Positions 1 to 8,073 of a stretch of DNA of 45,452 nucleotides are shown here, one piece after another; within the stretch, counting starts at the first letter, position 1; the number at the start of each line of letters is the position of its first letter. The position numbers and the translations under genes were made by a program. The DNA is from DATIHQ01 sp035480535 (GTDB lineage: Bacteria > Chlamydiota > Chlamydiia > Chlamydiales > SM23-39). The notes below the pieces were generated by a model that worked only from the letters and a program-made list of their open reading frames with translations, made no database searches and was not told where the DNA came from. The stretch is from NCBI GenBank assembly GCA_035480535.1, contig DATIHQ010000096.1, forward strand, positions 1-45,452, given 5' to 3'.

Positions 1-399
1 GCCCCAAGGTTTTGTCGTGTAGATTGTGAAGAGGAGGCGGTAGGCTGGGAAAACCTGCGTCTCGTCGCTGTAGCGAGGCCCTGTGTGTTCTGCTCTACCG
101 AAATCTTGCTCAATGATTAGCTCTTGATACATGTTGCCGTAGAAAAGTTCGTTATTTGGCACATCTTCTGATTTGACCACCTGGACTTCTTGTTCTGAAT
201 CTAGGGTAAAGTAGCGCCCTCCAGATTGGACTGTTATCTCGGCGGCTCGCTGCAGGGCCATTTTTTTGGCCTGGGAAGAGTCGATCCCATCGAGGGCGAC
301 GACAATAGCGTATTGAGTCCCTCGCACGGGATATTGGATCACCGGGTCGGCTACCCCCAAAATGGCGGCAAAAGTTGCAATTAAGACAGTAATTTTCAT
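1..399 (-). CDS. Secreted protein, C-terminally truncated by the window edge
   Basis: An open frame starts at the ATG at 399 and runs through the left edge (133 codons visible, no stop). The first 15 or so residues (MKITVLIATFAAILG) look like a signal peptide, so the product is probably exported. The rest is soluble, with a segment reading KKMALQRAAEITVQSGGRYF. This recalls the 'RAAELT...G..YF' pattern of small periplasmic or lipoprotein families of the CC0125/CC1285 type, but that is a resemblance only. No lipobox cysteine is seen. An AT-rich gap separates it from the divergent gene starting at 618. The function is unknown. Confidence 0.6.
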   Translation of the reverse strand, partial: MKITVLIATFAAILGVADPVIQYPVRGTQYAIVVALDGIDSSQAKKMALQRAAEITVQSGGRYFTLDSEQEVQVVKSEDVPNNELFYGNMYQELIIEQDFGRAEHTGPRYSDETQVFPAYRLLFTIYTTKPWG

Positions 400-617
400 A
401 ATTATATCAAAACTAACTAGTAACTATATATAATCATAATAATTATTTTTATTAAATATAATTAACGTTAATGACTGACGCTTATTGTGATAGGTAGAAA
501 ATAAAATTTTTAAGACATGATAAATTTTCCTTTAAAGAAATATAGGCACCTGTGGTACACCAATACCTCTCACAAATAATTGTGGGAAGTTTCTAACGAT
601 AAAACCAAGAGGTGTTT

Positions 618-1916
618 ATGGCAGCAGCTAGTGGCGGATCTACTCAAGCCCCTAATCTAATTCAAGATCTTCGATCTGGCATCGAGAGATATAGAAAAAC
701 TGTAGAGCACTTGGAGAAAGAGCAAAAAGCCCTTGAGACTTCAAGCAAAAAATGGGGAGAGTGGAGTGTTCAATGGACCCCGGCTTATATCGCAAGTATG
801 AACGAAACAGCAATTAAACCTCTCATGTATGAGGCAGCAAATGACTATCGTGGCTACCGAGGAACCAAATACGAAACAGTTAAAATTGCCCTTGATTTCT
901 TAGGTGCACTCTCTAAAAGAAGCAATCCTGTTTCGCTTCCTGAAGACTGGCGAGCAAAATTCAAAGAAGCTTGCTATAGCTTATCCTCATGGGATAAAGG
1001 ACAACAGCTTCGTGGAAAAATGTTGCGCTGCCTTATTGTGATGAGCTCAGAAATTCAAAGCAAATTGAAAAGATTTGAAGTCGCAACTGGTACAGCCACA
1101 ACGGATTTGAATAAAGCTCTTGAGAACGCGCGAGCTCATTATAAACTGCCAGTTCATTCACCTTGGAGAGGACTTCTCAACAAGTCTGGGCTGGACGATA
1201 CAATTACTGAGCTTACAGATCCCACAAAAAGAGAAGCAAATAGTGTTGTTGATTATGACACTCTAGGCGCTCAATTTGCCGCAAAAACGAAGGTTGCAAA
1301 GGAACTAGAGGTGCCAGCAGCCACAGAACAAGCACAGACTGTATATACACCGAAGAAAGCAGCCAAAGAATTGGCACTGATTTTAGGAGAACTGGAAAAA
1401 ATCGCTGATGAAACAGCTCCTAAGCCATCTGTTCCAGCAAAACCACCAGGTTCTGCACTTCCGTTACCAGTATCTTCTGCTGCTCCGGAGATTCCTGAAG
1501 TCGTTAGAGATCAGGCAGGTCCTGCAAAAGTTGGAGATAAATCAGAAACTCCTGCAGCTGCACCTGTGGATGGTTCTGTTTCTGCGGCTAAAAAAGAATC
1601 TCTAGCTGCTGCGCCTGGCTCAACAACTCCGGCTGCTCAGCCAGAAGTTAGCTCAGGCGGTGCAGTTCAAACAGGTACAGTCCCTGCAGCTTCTGCAAGT
1701 GAGCCAGCGCCCATGGAAGCTGTGCCAGAAGAACAGGGTGGCGATTCTGATGAACCCAGCTCGACAGTGGCTGAAATTCCCGTCCAAGGCCCTGCTAACA
1801 AACCGGCAGAGACGCCTAAGGGTGAGTTAACTGAGAATTGGGCAACTGTTGCAGGGGCAAAACCAACAAAACCTCCTCTTCCTAGAGGTGACGGAAAAAA
1901 GTCCAACGCCGCGTAA
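618..1916 (+). CDS. Orphan protein with helical N-terminal half and Pro/Ala-rich tail
   Basis: This 432-residue protein is not recognised. The ATG at 618 is chosen because AAGAGG (607-612) lies at the right distance; a GTG two codons upstream would overlap that site. Residues 1-15 are Ala/Gly/Ser-rich. About 15-265 are predicted helical, with a charged stretch near 15-45 that could be a coiled coil. From about 268 to the end the chain is low-complexity Pro/Ala/Ser/Glu and probably disordered. There is no signal peptide or membrane segment. It is a stand-alone gene closed by a strong terminator. A Ser/Ala-rich N-terminus without a Sec signal, plus a disordered tail, would fit a type III secreted effector, but this is inference. 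Confidence 0.75.
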   Translation: MAAASGGSTQAPNLIQDLRSGIERYRKTVEHLEKEQKALETSSKKWGEWSVQWTPAYIASMNETAIKPLMYEAANDYRGYRGTKYETVKIALDFLGALSKRSNPVSLPEDWRAKFKEACYSLSSWDKGQQLRGKMLRCLIVMSSEIQSKLKRFEVATGTATTDLNKALENARAHYKLPVHSPWRGLLNKSGLDDTITELTDPTKREANSVVDYDTLGAQFAAKTKVAKELEVPAATEQAQTVYTPKKAAKELALILGELEKIADETAPKPSVPAKPPGSALPLPVSSAAPEIPEVVRDQAGPAKVGDKSETPAAAPVDGSVSAAKKESLAAAPGSTTPAAQPEVSSGGAVQTGTVPAASASEPAPMEAVPEEQGGDSDEPSSTVAEIPVQGPANKPAETPKGELTENWATVAGAKPTKPPLPRGDGKKSNAA

Positions 1917-1936
1917 TTTTATTTACTAATACCATG

Positions 1937-1970
1937 AAAGGCCGCCCATAAAGCGGCCTTTTGTTTTTTT
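1937..1970 (+). terminator. Rho-independent terminator after the 618-1916 gene
   Basis: A 9-bp stem aaaggccgc/gcggccttt (1937-1945 with 1953-1961) has a 7-nt loop and is followed by a T-run interrupted by one G (to 1970). It lies 20 bases after the stop codon and just before the dipeptidase gene. Confidence 0.9.
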
Positions 1971-1982
1971 GTGGGGGTTGGT

Positions 1983-2963
1983 ATGGTGCGGAGAATGAAG
2001 ATAGCCGACTTCCACTGCGACCTTTTGAGTTATTTAGCAGGCGATCCAACGCGCACGGTTGAAAATCCTGAATCGCGAGCGTCTGTTGGGCAAATGAGAA
2101 AGGGGGGCATTGTTCTGCAAACGCTAGCCGTTTTTACAGAGACGAAAGCGGAAAGCACAAAGTTGGGAGAAGCGCAGCTAAAAGCTTTCGAATCGCTAAA
2201 AAAACGGGCTGTTTTTCAAAAGGAAATTTATCCGCTGCTGGCGGTGGAGAATGCCTCGGGGTTTTGCGAGGAATTTGAGCCGTTGGAAAAGGGATTGAAG
2301 CGATTGGAGCGGTGGCTCGATGCGGCCGGCTCGATTGGCTATATCAGCTTTACTTGGAATCAAGAGAATCGATTTGGAGGGGGCAACGCTTCCGATACGG
2401 GAATTAAAGCGGATGGGGAAAGGTTGCTTGAATGGATGGAGGGGAAGAAAATCGCGATTGATTTAAGCCACACCTCCGATGCCCTGGCTCATGATATCCT
2501 GAATACAATCGATGAAAAGGGACTGACCATTATTCCGGTGGCCAGTCACTCGAATTTTCGATCGATTGTAGATCATCCCCGAAACTTACCCGATGAGATC
2601 GCCCAAGAAATCTTTAAGCGAAAGGGCGTTGTGGGACTGAATTTTGTTCGACCCTTTTTGGGAACGGAGCCGGAAGACTTTCTGCGCCAAATTGAGCATG
2701 CAGAAAAGCTCGGCGGCCTCAATCACCTTTGTTTTGGGGCTGATTTCTTCTACGATGGGGACTCCCCTCCTGAGCTCGACTATTTAAAACCATTTTTCCT
2801 CGAGCGCTTTGACGATGCGAGCTGCTATCCCCGCCTCATCGAACTGTTGCGAACAAAGCTCACCCATCCGCAGATGGAAAAAATCTCTCATCTCAATTTA
2901 CTTAAGCTCCTCAAGTCGACAGGAAGCTTGCCTATGGCCTCTTCTTTTCCCTCCATTGCATGA
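1983..2963 (+). CDS. Membrane-dipeptidase-type (M19) metallopeptidase
   Basis: This is a zinc dipeptidase of the M19 (renal/microsomal dipeptidase) family, which cleaves dipeptides, including ones with D-residues. Visible metal-site motifs, in order, are the N-terminal HxD in DFHCD, a Glu in AVENA, the His in DLSHTSD, the His in ASHSN and the Asp in GADF. Length is close to the family norm (about 326 residues). Two starts are possible: ATG 1983, preceded by GGGGG, or ATG 1995 (MKIADFHCD), which has GGAG almost touching it; I give the first. No signal peptide is seen, so a cytosolic location is likely. The 3' end overlaps the convergent glycosidase gene by 76 bases. A microsomal dipeptidase is also annotated in Chlamydia. 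Confidence 0.88.
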   Translation: MVRRMKIADFHCDLLSYLAGDPTRTVENPESRASVGQMRKGGIVLQTLAVFTETKAESTKLGEAQLKAFESLKKRAVFQKEIYPLLAVENASGFCEEFEPLEKGLKRLERWLDAAGSIGYISFTWNQENRFGGGNASDTGIKADGERLLEWMEGKKIAIDLSHTSDALAHDILNTIDEKGLTIIPVASHSNFRSIVDHPRNLPDEIAQEIFKRKGVVGLNFVRPFLGTEPEDFLRQIEHAEKLGGLNHLCFGADFFYDGDSPPELDYLKPFFLERFDDASCYPRLIELLRTKLTHPQMEKISHLNLLKLLKSTGSLPMASSFPSIA

Positions 2964-4438
2964 TAGACAGCCCACTGGGCGTCAGGGTCATTCTCATATC
3001 CGACGAGAATGGATCGATGCAACTGCAACTTGGGCAAAACATAAGGTGTTGCGAAGAGGCAAACGATTGATTTCCCAGCGATTTCATTCAAGAAAGGGGC
3101 CCATTCTTCCAACCCATTGGCTTGATGAATAGCGACTACCACCTGATCAAATTTCGAATGATCAAAGGGAGCCGTAAAAGAATGGGCAAATTCTTGGGCC
3201 AAAACATCCCCTCCCCCAATGCTTACGTAGGCGACATTCTTCTCCAACAAAACAGGCTCCCCTACCCACGTCACAGCCTCCCGAAACAATTCTTTTTTCA
3301 ACGCAGCCCCTTCCCGCGTATGCAATGCCTGCAACAAGTTGCCAAGGGCCACTTTTCGCTCCAAATGCAGTCCCAGACTTTCTTTCGCCTGCAAGATCCG
3401 CAAAACAGCCGCATCCAACTCTTCCACATCCCCAAAACGATACTTTTCCACCAGCGCCCGATAGGCGCGGGGAATTTGTTCCCGCATCAGCTGGTCAACC
3501 TTGTCATCTTTATCAGCTCCATAGAGCAGAAGATCGCAGCCCGCGCCCCTGGCCAAACAAGCGACCTCCTCAGGACTATATCGCTCGGCGACAGCTTTCA
3601 TATTCAATGCATCGCTGATGATCAACCCCTCAAAATGGAGTTTTTCACGCGCTAACTCAATGCAATTGACAGATAACGAACTAGGATAAACCGGATCGAT
3701 GCAGCTCACCTGTAAATGGGCGATCATTAAGCCAGCGACGCCTGCTTCAATCGCCTTTTGAAAAGGGAGCAACTCTATCTGCTCCAATCTCTGCATCGAA
3801 AAGGGGATCCAAGGCAAATCATGGTGGGAGTCGACATTTGTATCGCCATGCCCCGGAAAATGTTTAGCGCAGGCCAATACGCCGCTTTCCTGAACGCCCT
3901 GCAAGAAAGCAGAGACACGCCTTCCCACTTCCTCCGGATCATCTCCAAACGAGCGCATGTGGATGACGGGATTTTCCGGGTTGCAATTTACATCGGCCAC
4001 CGGCGCCAAATTCAAGTGAACCCCCACCCGTTTTGCTTGGCGGCCCATTTCGCGTCCCAAGGCCCGGATCTTTTCCACATCTCTCACAGCACCCAGCGTC
4101 ATGTTCTTAGGAAAGGCCATTGTATTGGCCATGCGCATGGCGAGGCCCCATTCCATATCGGAGGTGATCAGGAGAGGGATTTTTGCTTCATCTTGCAAGC
4201 GATTGAGGAATTGCACCTGAGTCACTGGATCGGCATGCTTCACGAGTGCATTGCCTACGTGGCAATCTTTCATCAGCTTCAGCCAATCGGCCCAATGGTC
4301 CTCTCCCCTTTTGGGGCACGCTGGAGCGACGAAGAGCTGACCCACTTTCTCCTCAAAGGTCATTGAGTGGAGAGTGTCCTCAGCCCATCCCGCGAAAAGG
4401 AGGGTGGGGAGGAGAAAAAAAGGCAAAAATTTTCGCAT
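2888..4438 (-). CDS. Secreted glycoside hydrolase family 3 beta-N-acetylhexosaminidase (NagZ-like)
   Basis: A GH3 enzyme of 516 residues. Residues 1-19 (MRKFLPFFLLPTLLFAGWA) form a signal peptide, so it acts in the periplasm or is exported, unlike cytosolic E. coli NagZ. The NagZ signature KHFPGHGDTNVDSHHDLP is present, giving the Asp/His dyad characteristic of GlcNAc-specific GH3 enzymes, and SDALNM contains the probable nucleophile Asp. After about residue 340 comes a second domain, as in the two-domain GH3 enzymes of Gram-positive bacteria; it ends VGYENDPDAQWAVYHAM. Likely substrates are GlcNAc-anhydroMurNAc muropeptides or chitin-type oligosaccharides. Its 3' end overlaps the M19 dipeptidase gene by 76 bases in antiparallel orientation. 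Both products could handle cell-wall fragments. Confidence 0.88.
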   Translation of the reverse strand: MRKFLPFFLLPTLLFAGWAEDTLHSMTFEEKVGQLFVAPACPKRGEDHWADWLKLMKDCHVGNALVKHADPVTQVQFLNRLQDEAKIPLLITSDMEWGLAMRMANTMAFPKNMTLGAVRDVEKIRALGREMGRQAKRVGVHLNLAPVADVNCNPENPVIHMRSFGDDPEEVGRRVSAFLQGVQESGVLACAKHFPGHGDTNVDSHHDLPWIPFSMQRLEQIELLPFQKAIEAGVAGLMIAHLQVSCIDPVYPSSLSVNCIELAREKLHFEGLIISDALNMKAVAERYSPEEVACLARGAGCDLLLYGADKDDKVDQLMREQIPRAYRALVEKYRFGDVEELDAAVLRILQAKESLGLHLERKVALGNLLQALHTREGAALKKELFREAVTWVGEPVLLEKNVAYVSIGGGDVLAQEFAHSFTAPFDHSKFDQVVVAIHQANGLEEWAPFLNEIAGKSIVCLFATPYVLPKLQLHRSILVGYENDPDAQWAVYHAMEGKEEAIGKLPVDLRSLSKLR

Positions 4439-4484
4439 AATTCTTCACTGGTTAAGGATTATCAACTCAGTCTCAGGATCGGAA

Positions 4485-4708
4485 CCGTAACACGAATATC
4501 AGCGCGGAGATAAGAACTGAGTTAAGCGCGGAGAACGCAGAGGTGAGGGAAGCCCTCACGCTCCCAAAAAAATTTCAGATTCTAATTTCTATATCTTTTC
4601 TGGGTGTGTGAGGGCTTCCCTCACCTCTCGTCCTCTGCGGCTAACTCTCTTTGCGCGCCTCGCGCCTCCGCGCTGATATTCGCATTACGTCTCCGGCCAT
4701 GATCCTGT
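4485..4708. repeat. Long palindromic intergenic repeat, family A, copy 1
   Basis: The ends form an imperfect inverted repeat of about 24 bases: gaatatcagcgcggag in the left arm (4485-4509) and ctccgcgctgatattc in the right arm (4666-4689). A nested pair (cgcagagg / cctctgcg) and stretches such as gtgagggaagccctcac pair inside, so the transcript can fold into one long hairpin. A related copy lies at about 32537-32754, and similarity extends past the right arm to 'ctgttat'. It fills the gap between rseP and the GH3 gene. It has no coding capacity and resembles a miniature inverted-repeat element. Confidence 0.85.
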
Positions 4709-4710
4709 TA

Positions 4711-6639
4711 TTAAAAGAATTTGCCGAAGAGGCGGCTAATGTCTTGGTAGGTGATGTAGATGAAAAGAGCGATCAATAACCCGACAAAGGGGATGATGAG
4801 CCGCTCCATGGTTTTTGCCCGGATGGGGCGCTTGGTGATCATCTCAATGAGAGAAAAGACGATGTGCCCCCCATCGAGAACGGGAATAGGCAATAGATTG
4901 ATCAATCCCAAATTCAAGCTGATCACCGCCATCCAGTAGAGCGCTTCCTTGCCCCCCACCATCCAGCTGTGATGAACCACTTGAACGATTCCCACAGGAC
5001 CGCTCACATACTTGGGATTTAAATAGCCCGAGACAAGGCCGAAAAGGGTGCGATAGGTATCTTTGAATACATCGACGAATTGCTGCGCCGGTGTCGGATT
5101 GTAGAAAACGTCCCGATCTTTTAGCGGAATGCCTAGGATGACGCGCCGTTGATTCTTCTCTAGCGCATCGAGAGCCTCAATCCGTTTTTGCGGATCTTGG
5201 ATCGCTTCAATTTCCTTTTTATTCTGGGCTATTTCCTGAACGAATTGGGCTTTCTGCTCAGAGGAAAGAGAAAGATCATTGAATGGTTTTGGAACAACCG
5301 GACTCAACAAATGGAGCGATCCAGAAGAGGTCACCGGTTCATCGGTGCCAATGGAGGAGACGATCGCTTCTAAATTGGAGATATTAAACTGATCGAACTG
5401 AGGATCGGCCTGCGTCCAAAGGACTTTCTGGATGGCTTCGGGATTGCGCTCGACGATCACAAGAGCATGGCGCGATTGGAGCCGTTCGAGAAATTCATAA
5501 GAGGATCGAATGGTTTGCCCATCAACGGCGAGAATTTGGTCCCCTTCCTGCAATGGATTGAAATAGGCGCACCGCTCACATCGCTTAAAGGCTTTAGTCT
5601 GATCTTCCTCATCGATGAATTCGAGGCGGCTTTCCACACTTGCATTGGGAGATAAATTATAGGGGATGAAATAGAGATCTTGAATGCGCCCTCGAATGCC
5701 CGCTTCATGTTGCCAGTCGTCGATTTCTCCCTTTTCATAGGCGCTCATTTTCAGATCATCGATCTGAATGCGGGGCACTTTGGTTTGGAAGGTTTCATTG
5801 CCTCTTTGCACAGTCAGAATCGCAGTCGATTCATTGATGAGAGCGCTCAACTGAGGCGCCGAAAAGACAACTTCTCCATCTGCCCAAAGAATACGGTCAT
5901 TGGGTTGAATGCCGCTCCCCATCATGGGCGAGCCCGTGGGAAGTCCTTCCGTATAAATCAAATAGCTCGCTGGAGAAACAATCCCAATTGTTCCGATCTT
6001 ATCTCGGACCATTCGGGGATCATCGTAGGTGGGCAAAGTATAGTGAAAATCGTTCCGCTGCCCTGTGAGATAGTCTACTGTATATCCCTGGATTTCCGTT
6101 GTCTTATCGCTCATCACTCCGGCCATGAGGAGATCTTTGAACCCATTGAACGTGTGGCCATCATATTTTTCGATTACATCGCCTGGCCGAACGCCCCGTT
6201 CATACAAGGCCGATTTTGGATCGACCCAACCGATGCGATGGGTGAACTCAGAGAATTGCTTATTGCGGCCGCCCGAGGTCCAGAGAATAGCGAAAGCAAC
6301 TAAAGCAAAGGCAATATTGACAACAGGGCCTGCTAAAGCGACTTGAATGCGCTGCCAAGGCCTCTTTCCATAAAATCCATCGGGAATTTCAGAAGGTTCG
6401 CGCCCCCCTTCCTTTTGCATCCCCGCGATCTTGACGTATCCGCCAAACGGAAGGGCGCAAATCTGCCATTTCACCCCATCCCATTCCCAGCTATAGATCG
6501 CCTTGCCAAATCCAATGGCAAAGACTTCCACGCGCATTCCTTGGCGCCTAGCAATCCAATAGTGGCCTAGTTCATGAATGAAGACGAGAAACCCAAGTCC
6601 GAGGATCGCAAAGAGGGCGTAGATCAAGCTGACGGCCAT
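4711..6639 (-). CDS. rseP: Site-2 intramembrane metalloprotease RseP/YaeL
   Basis: A 642-residue membrane zinc protease of the S2P family, which cuts membrane-spanning substrates such as anti-sigma factors or signal-peptide remnants. HELGH at residues 22-26 in the first membrane segment gives the two His ligands and catalytic Glu. LDGGH in the second conserved membrane segment near the C-terminus supplies the third ligand. PDZ-like stretches lie between (for example GVRPGDVIEKYDG and PLQEGDQILAVDG), and terminal hydrophobic helices follow. At 642 residues it is longer than E. coli RseP (450), because the middle region is expanded. It follows dxr by 13 bases, the dxr-yaeL order known in Chlamydia. 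A large hairpin repeat lies directly downstream and may end the operon. Confidence 0.95.
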   Translation of the reverse strand: MAVSLIYALFAILGLGFLVFIHELGHYWIARRQGMRVEVFAIGFGKAIYSWEWDGVKWQICALPFGGYVKIAGMQKEGGREPSEIPDGFYGKRPWQRIQVALAGPVVNIAFALVAFAILWTSGGRNKQFSEFTHRIGWVDPKSALYERGVRPGDVIEKYDGHTFNGFKDLLMAGVMSDKTTEIQGYTVDYLTGQRNDFHYTLPTYDDPRMVRDKIGTIGIVSPASYLIYTEGLPTGSPMMGSGIQPNDRILWADGEVVFSAPQLSALINESTAILTVQRGNETFQTKVPRIQIDDLKMSAYEKGEIDDWQHEAGIRGRIQDLYFIPYNLSPNASVESRLEFIDEEDQTKAFKRCERCAYFNPLQEGDQILAVDGQTIRSSYEFLERLQSRHALVIVERNPEAIQKVLWTQADPQFDQFNISNLEAIVSSIGTDEPVTSSGSLHLLSPVVPKPFNDLSLSSEQKAQFVQEIAQNKKEIEAIQDPQKRIEALDALEKNQRRVILGIPLKDRDVFYNPTPAQQFVDVFKDTYRTLFGLVSGYLNPKYVSGPVGIVQVVHHSWMVGGKEALYWMAVISLNLGLINLLPIPVLDGGHIVFSLIEMITKRPIRAKTMERLIIPFVGLLIALFIYITYQDISRLFGKFF

Positions 6640-6652
6640 ACAACACTTTATG

Positions 6653-7792
6653 TTAAGCGCATTGCGCTTCTTCGCGCGCGCGCTGGTCTACAGAAAGAAT
6701 TGCCTCCAAGGTTAGCACATTTGCCACCTGGTGTGAAGAGATTAATTTTTCCAGCTTGGTTCCGATCGCAGTCCAAGGGATTTCCCGTTTTAAAAATCGA
6801 TCTACCAAGATTTCATTCGCCGCATTGAGATAGCAAGGGTAGCTTTTCCCCGCCTTCATCACATCGACAGCCAGCTGCAGACAGCGAAATTTTTCTTTGT
6901 CGGGGGGATAAAAATTGAGCGTCCCATTCTTTACAAAATCATAGGGCGGCAATAATCCCCTCTTCCGCTCTGGATAGGTCAATGCATATTGAATCGGCAG
7001 CACCATATCTGCCTCGGCCATCTGAGCGATCATGGAGCCATCGATAAACTCAACAAAGCTATGGATCCGGCTCTGCGGGTGCACCACTGCTTCAATCCTC
7101 TCCGGCTCGATGTCGAACAGCCAGCGCGCCTCGATCATTTCAAAGCCTTTATTGATCAAAGTGGTCGTATCGATGGCGACTTTAGCCCCCATTTTCCAAT
7201 TGGGACGAGCCAGCGCCTCTTCCACCGTCACACACTCCAACTCTTCCATACTTTTATTTCTCAGCGACCCGCCCGATGCCGTCAGAATCAATCTCCGCAC
7301 AGCGCCCCGATCTTCTCCCTTCAAACACTGAAACAAAGCCGAATGTTCGCTATCGACAGGCAACATCCGCGTCCCACACTTCTTAACCAACCCATTGATC
7401 AATTCTCCAGCGCAGATCAACACTTCTTTATTCGCCAGACCAATTTCCTTTCCCGATTCAATCGCCGCAATCGCAGGCAACAACCCCACGCTCCCCGTCA
7501 TCGCCAACATAGCGAAATCGGCCTCCCCAAAAGAAGCCACCGCTTTCAATCCCTCCATTCCCGCCACAACGGGAATCCCAGGAATTCGCCTTTGCAATTC
7601 CCGCGCAGCTTCCACCTCAAAAACCGCCACCAGCTTCGGAGAAAACTCCCGCGCCTGTTTTTCCAACTCATCGATATTGGATTTAGCGGCCAGAGCGACA
7701 ATTTCCAGATCGTCTTTCAGATGTCTTGCCACCCGCAAAGTGCTAGTCCCCACCGAGCCGGTACTTCCCAAGACGGCGATTCGTTTCCGCAT
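6653..7792 (-). CDS. dxr: 1-deoxy-D-xylulose 5-phosphate reductoisomerase
   Basis: This is the second enzyme of the MEP isoprenoid pathway, converting DXP to MEP with NADPH. The ATG at 7792 is chosen because the nucleotide-binding motif GSTGSVG follows at once (MRKRIAVLGSTGSVG); the frame upstream is only repeat sequence. The product has 379 residues, near the usual 390-400. Visible sites are ANKE (120-123), metal ligands in DSE (147-149), and NKGFE (214-218) with the third metal ligand. The flexible active-site loop reads RPNWKMG, where E. coli has HPNWSMG, so the loop His is Arg196. The phosphate-binding Ser of DSATMMNKG is Thr (DTTTLINKG). It sits between ytgD and rseP, as in Chlamydia, but is separated from ytgD by a repeat. 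Confidence 0.95.
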   Translation of the reverse strand: MRKRIAVLGSTGSVGTSTLRVARHLKDDLEIVALAAKSNIDELEKQAREFSPKLVAVFEVEAARELQRRIPGIPVVAGMEGLKAVASFGEADFAMLAMTGSVGLLPAIAAIESGKEIGLANKEVLICAGELINGLVKKCGTRMLPVDSEHSALFQCLKGEDRGAVRRLILTASGGSLRNKSMEELECVTVEEALARPNWKMGAKVAIDTTTLINKGFEMIEARWLFDIEPERIEAVVHPQSRIHSFVEFIDGSMIAQMAEADMVLPIQYALTYPERKRGLLPPYDFVKNGTLNFYPPDKEKFRCLQLAVDVMKAGKSYPCYLNAANEILVDRFLKREIPWTAIGTKLEKLISSHQVANVLTLEAILSVDQRAREEAQCA

Positions 7793-7855
7793 CAATACTC
7801 TCGTAAAACAAAAAAGCTTACCGCAATGAAAGAAAATCCGAAATCTAATTATTAT

Positions 7856-8073
7856 TGAACCAGTCGGGTGAAACCCCCGCTGCCCCGTGTCGGGGGATAC
7901 CCCCCGCGCCCCAGTCGGGCTCGGGCTCGCACGCAGGCTCGGGCTCGAAAGACTAGAGAAAGCTTGTGAATCCAACAACCTGAATCCAATCTGGGACAGC
8001 GGGGGCAAAGTCCCGATCTACGAGCCCGAGCCCGATTCGGGGCAGCGGGGGGCGGAGCCGCCCGACTGGTTCA
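7856..8073. repeat. GC-rich long inverted repeat, family B, overlapping the 3' end of ytgD
   Basis: The outer arms tgaaccagtcggg (7856-7868) and cccgactggttca (8061-8073) pair perfectly over 13 bases, and cccccgctgccccg pairs with its complement just inside. The interior carries several cgggctcgggctcg blocks and the complement cgagcccgagcccg. Part of the left arm (cagtcgggtgaa.cccccgctgcccc) recurs at about 21947-21972 in the repeat upstream of murE, so the two belong to one family or share a module. The element separates ytgD from dxr and contributes the last 17 codons and stop of ytgD. Confidence 0.85.

Noticed and set aside
6989..7858. Long plus-strand open frames opposite dxr, lepA, murE and the AsmA-like gene
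   Set aside because: These are antisense shadows with Arg/His/Ser/Pro-rich translations and no family features.
7793..8008. N-terminal extension of dxr by 72 codons
   Set aside because: The extension is low-complexity sequence encoded by the inverted repeat. The enzyme's nucleotide-binding motif starts directly after ATG 7792.
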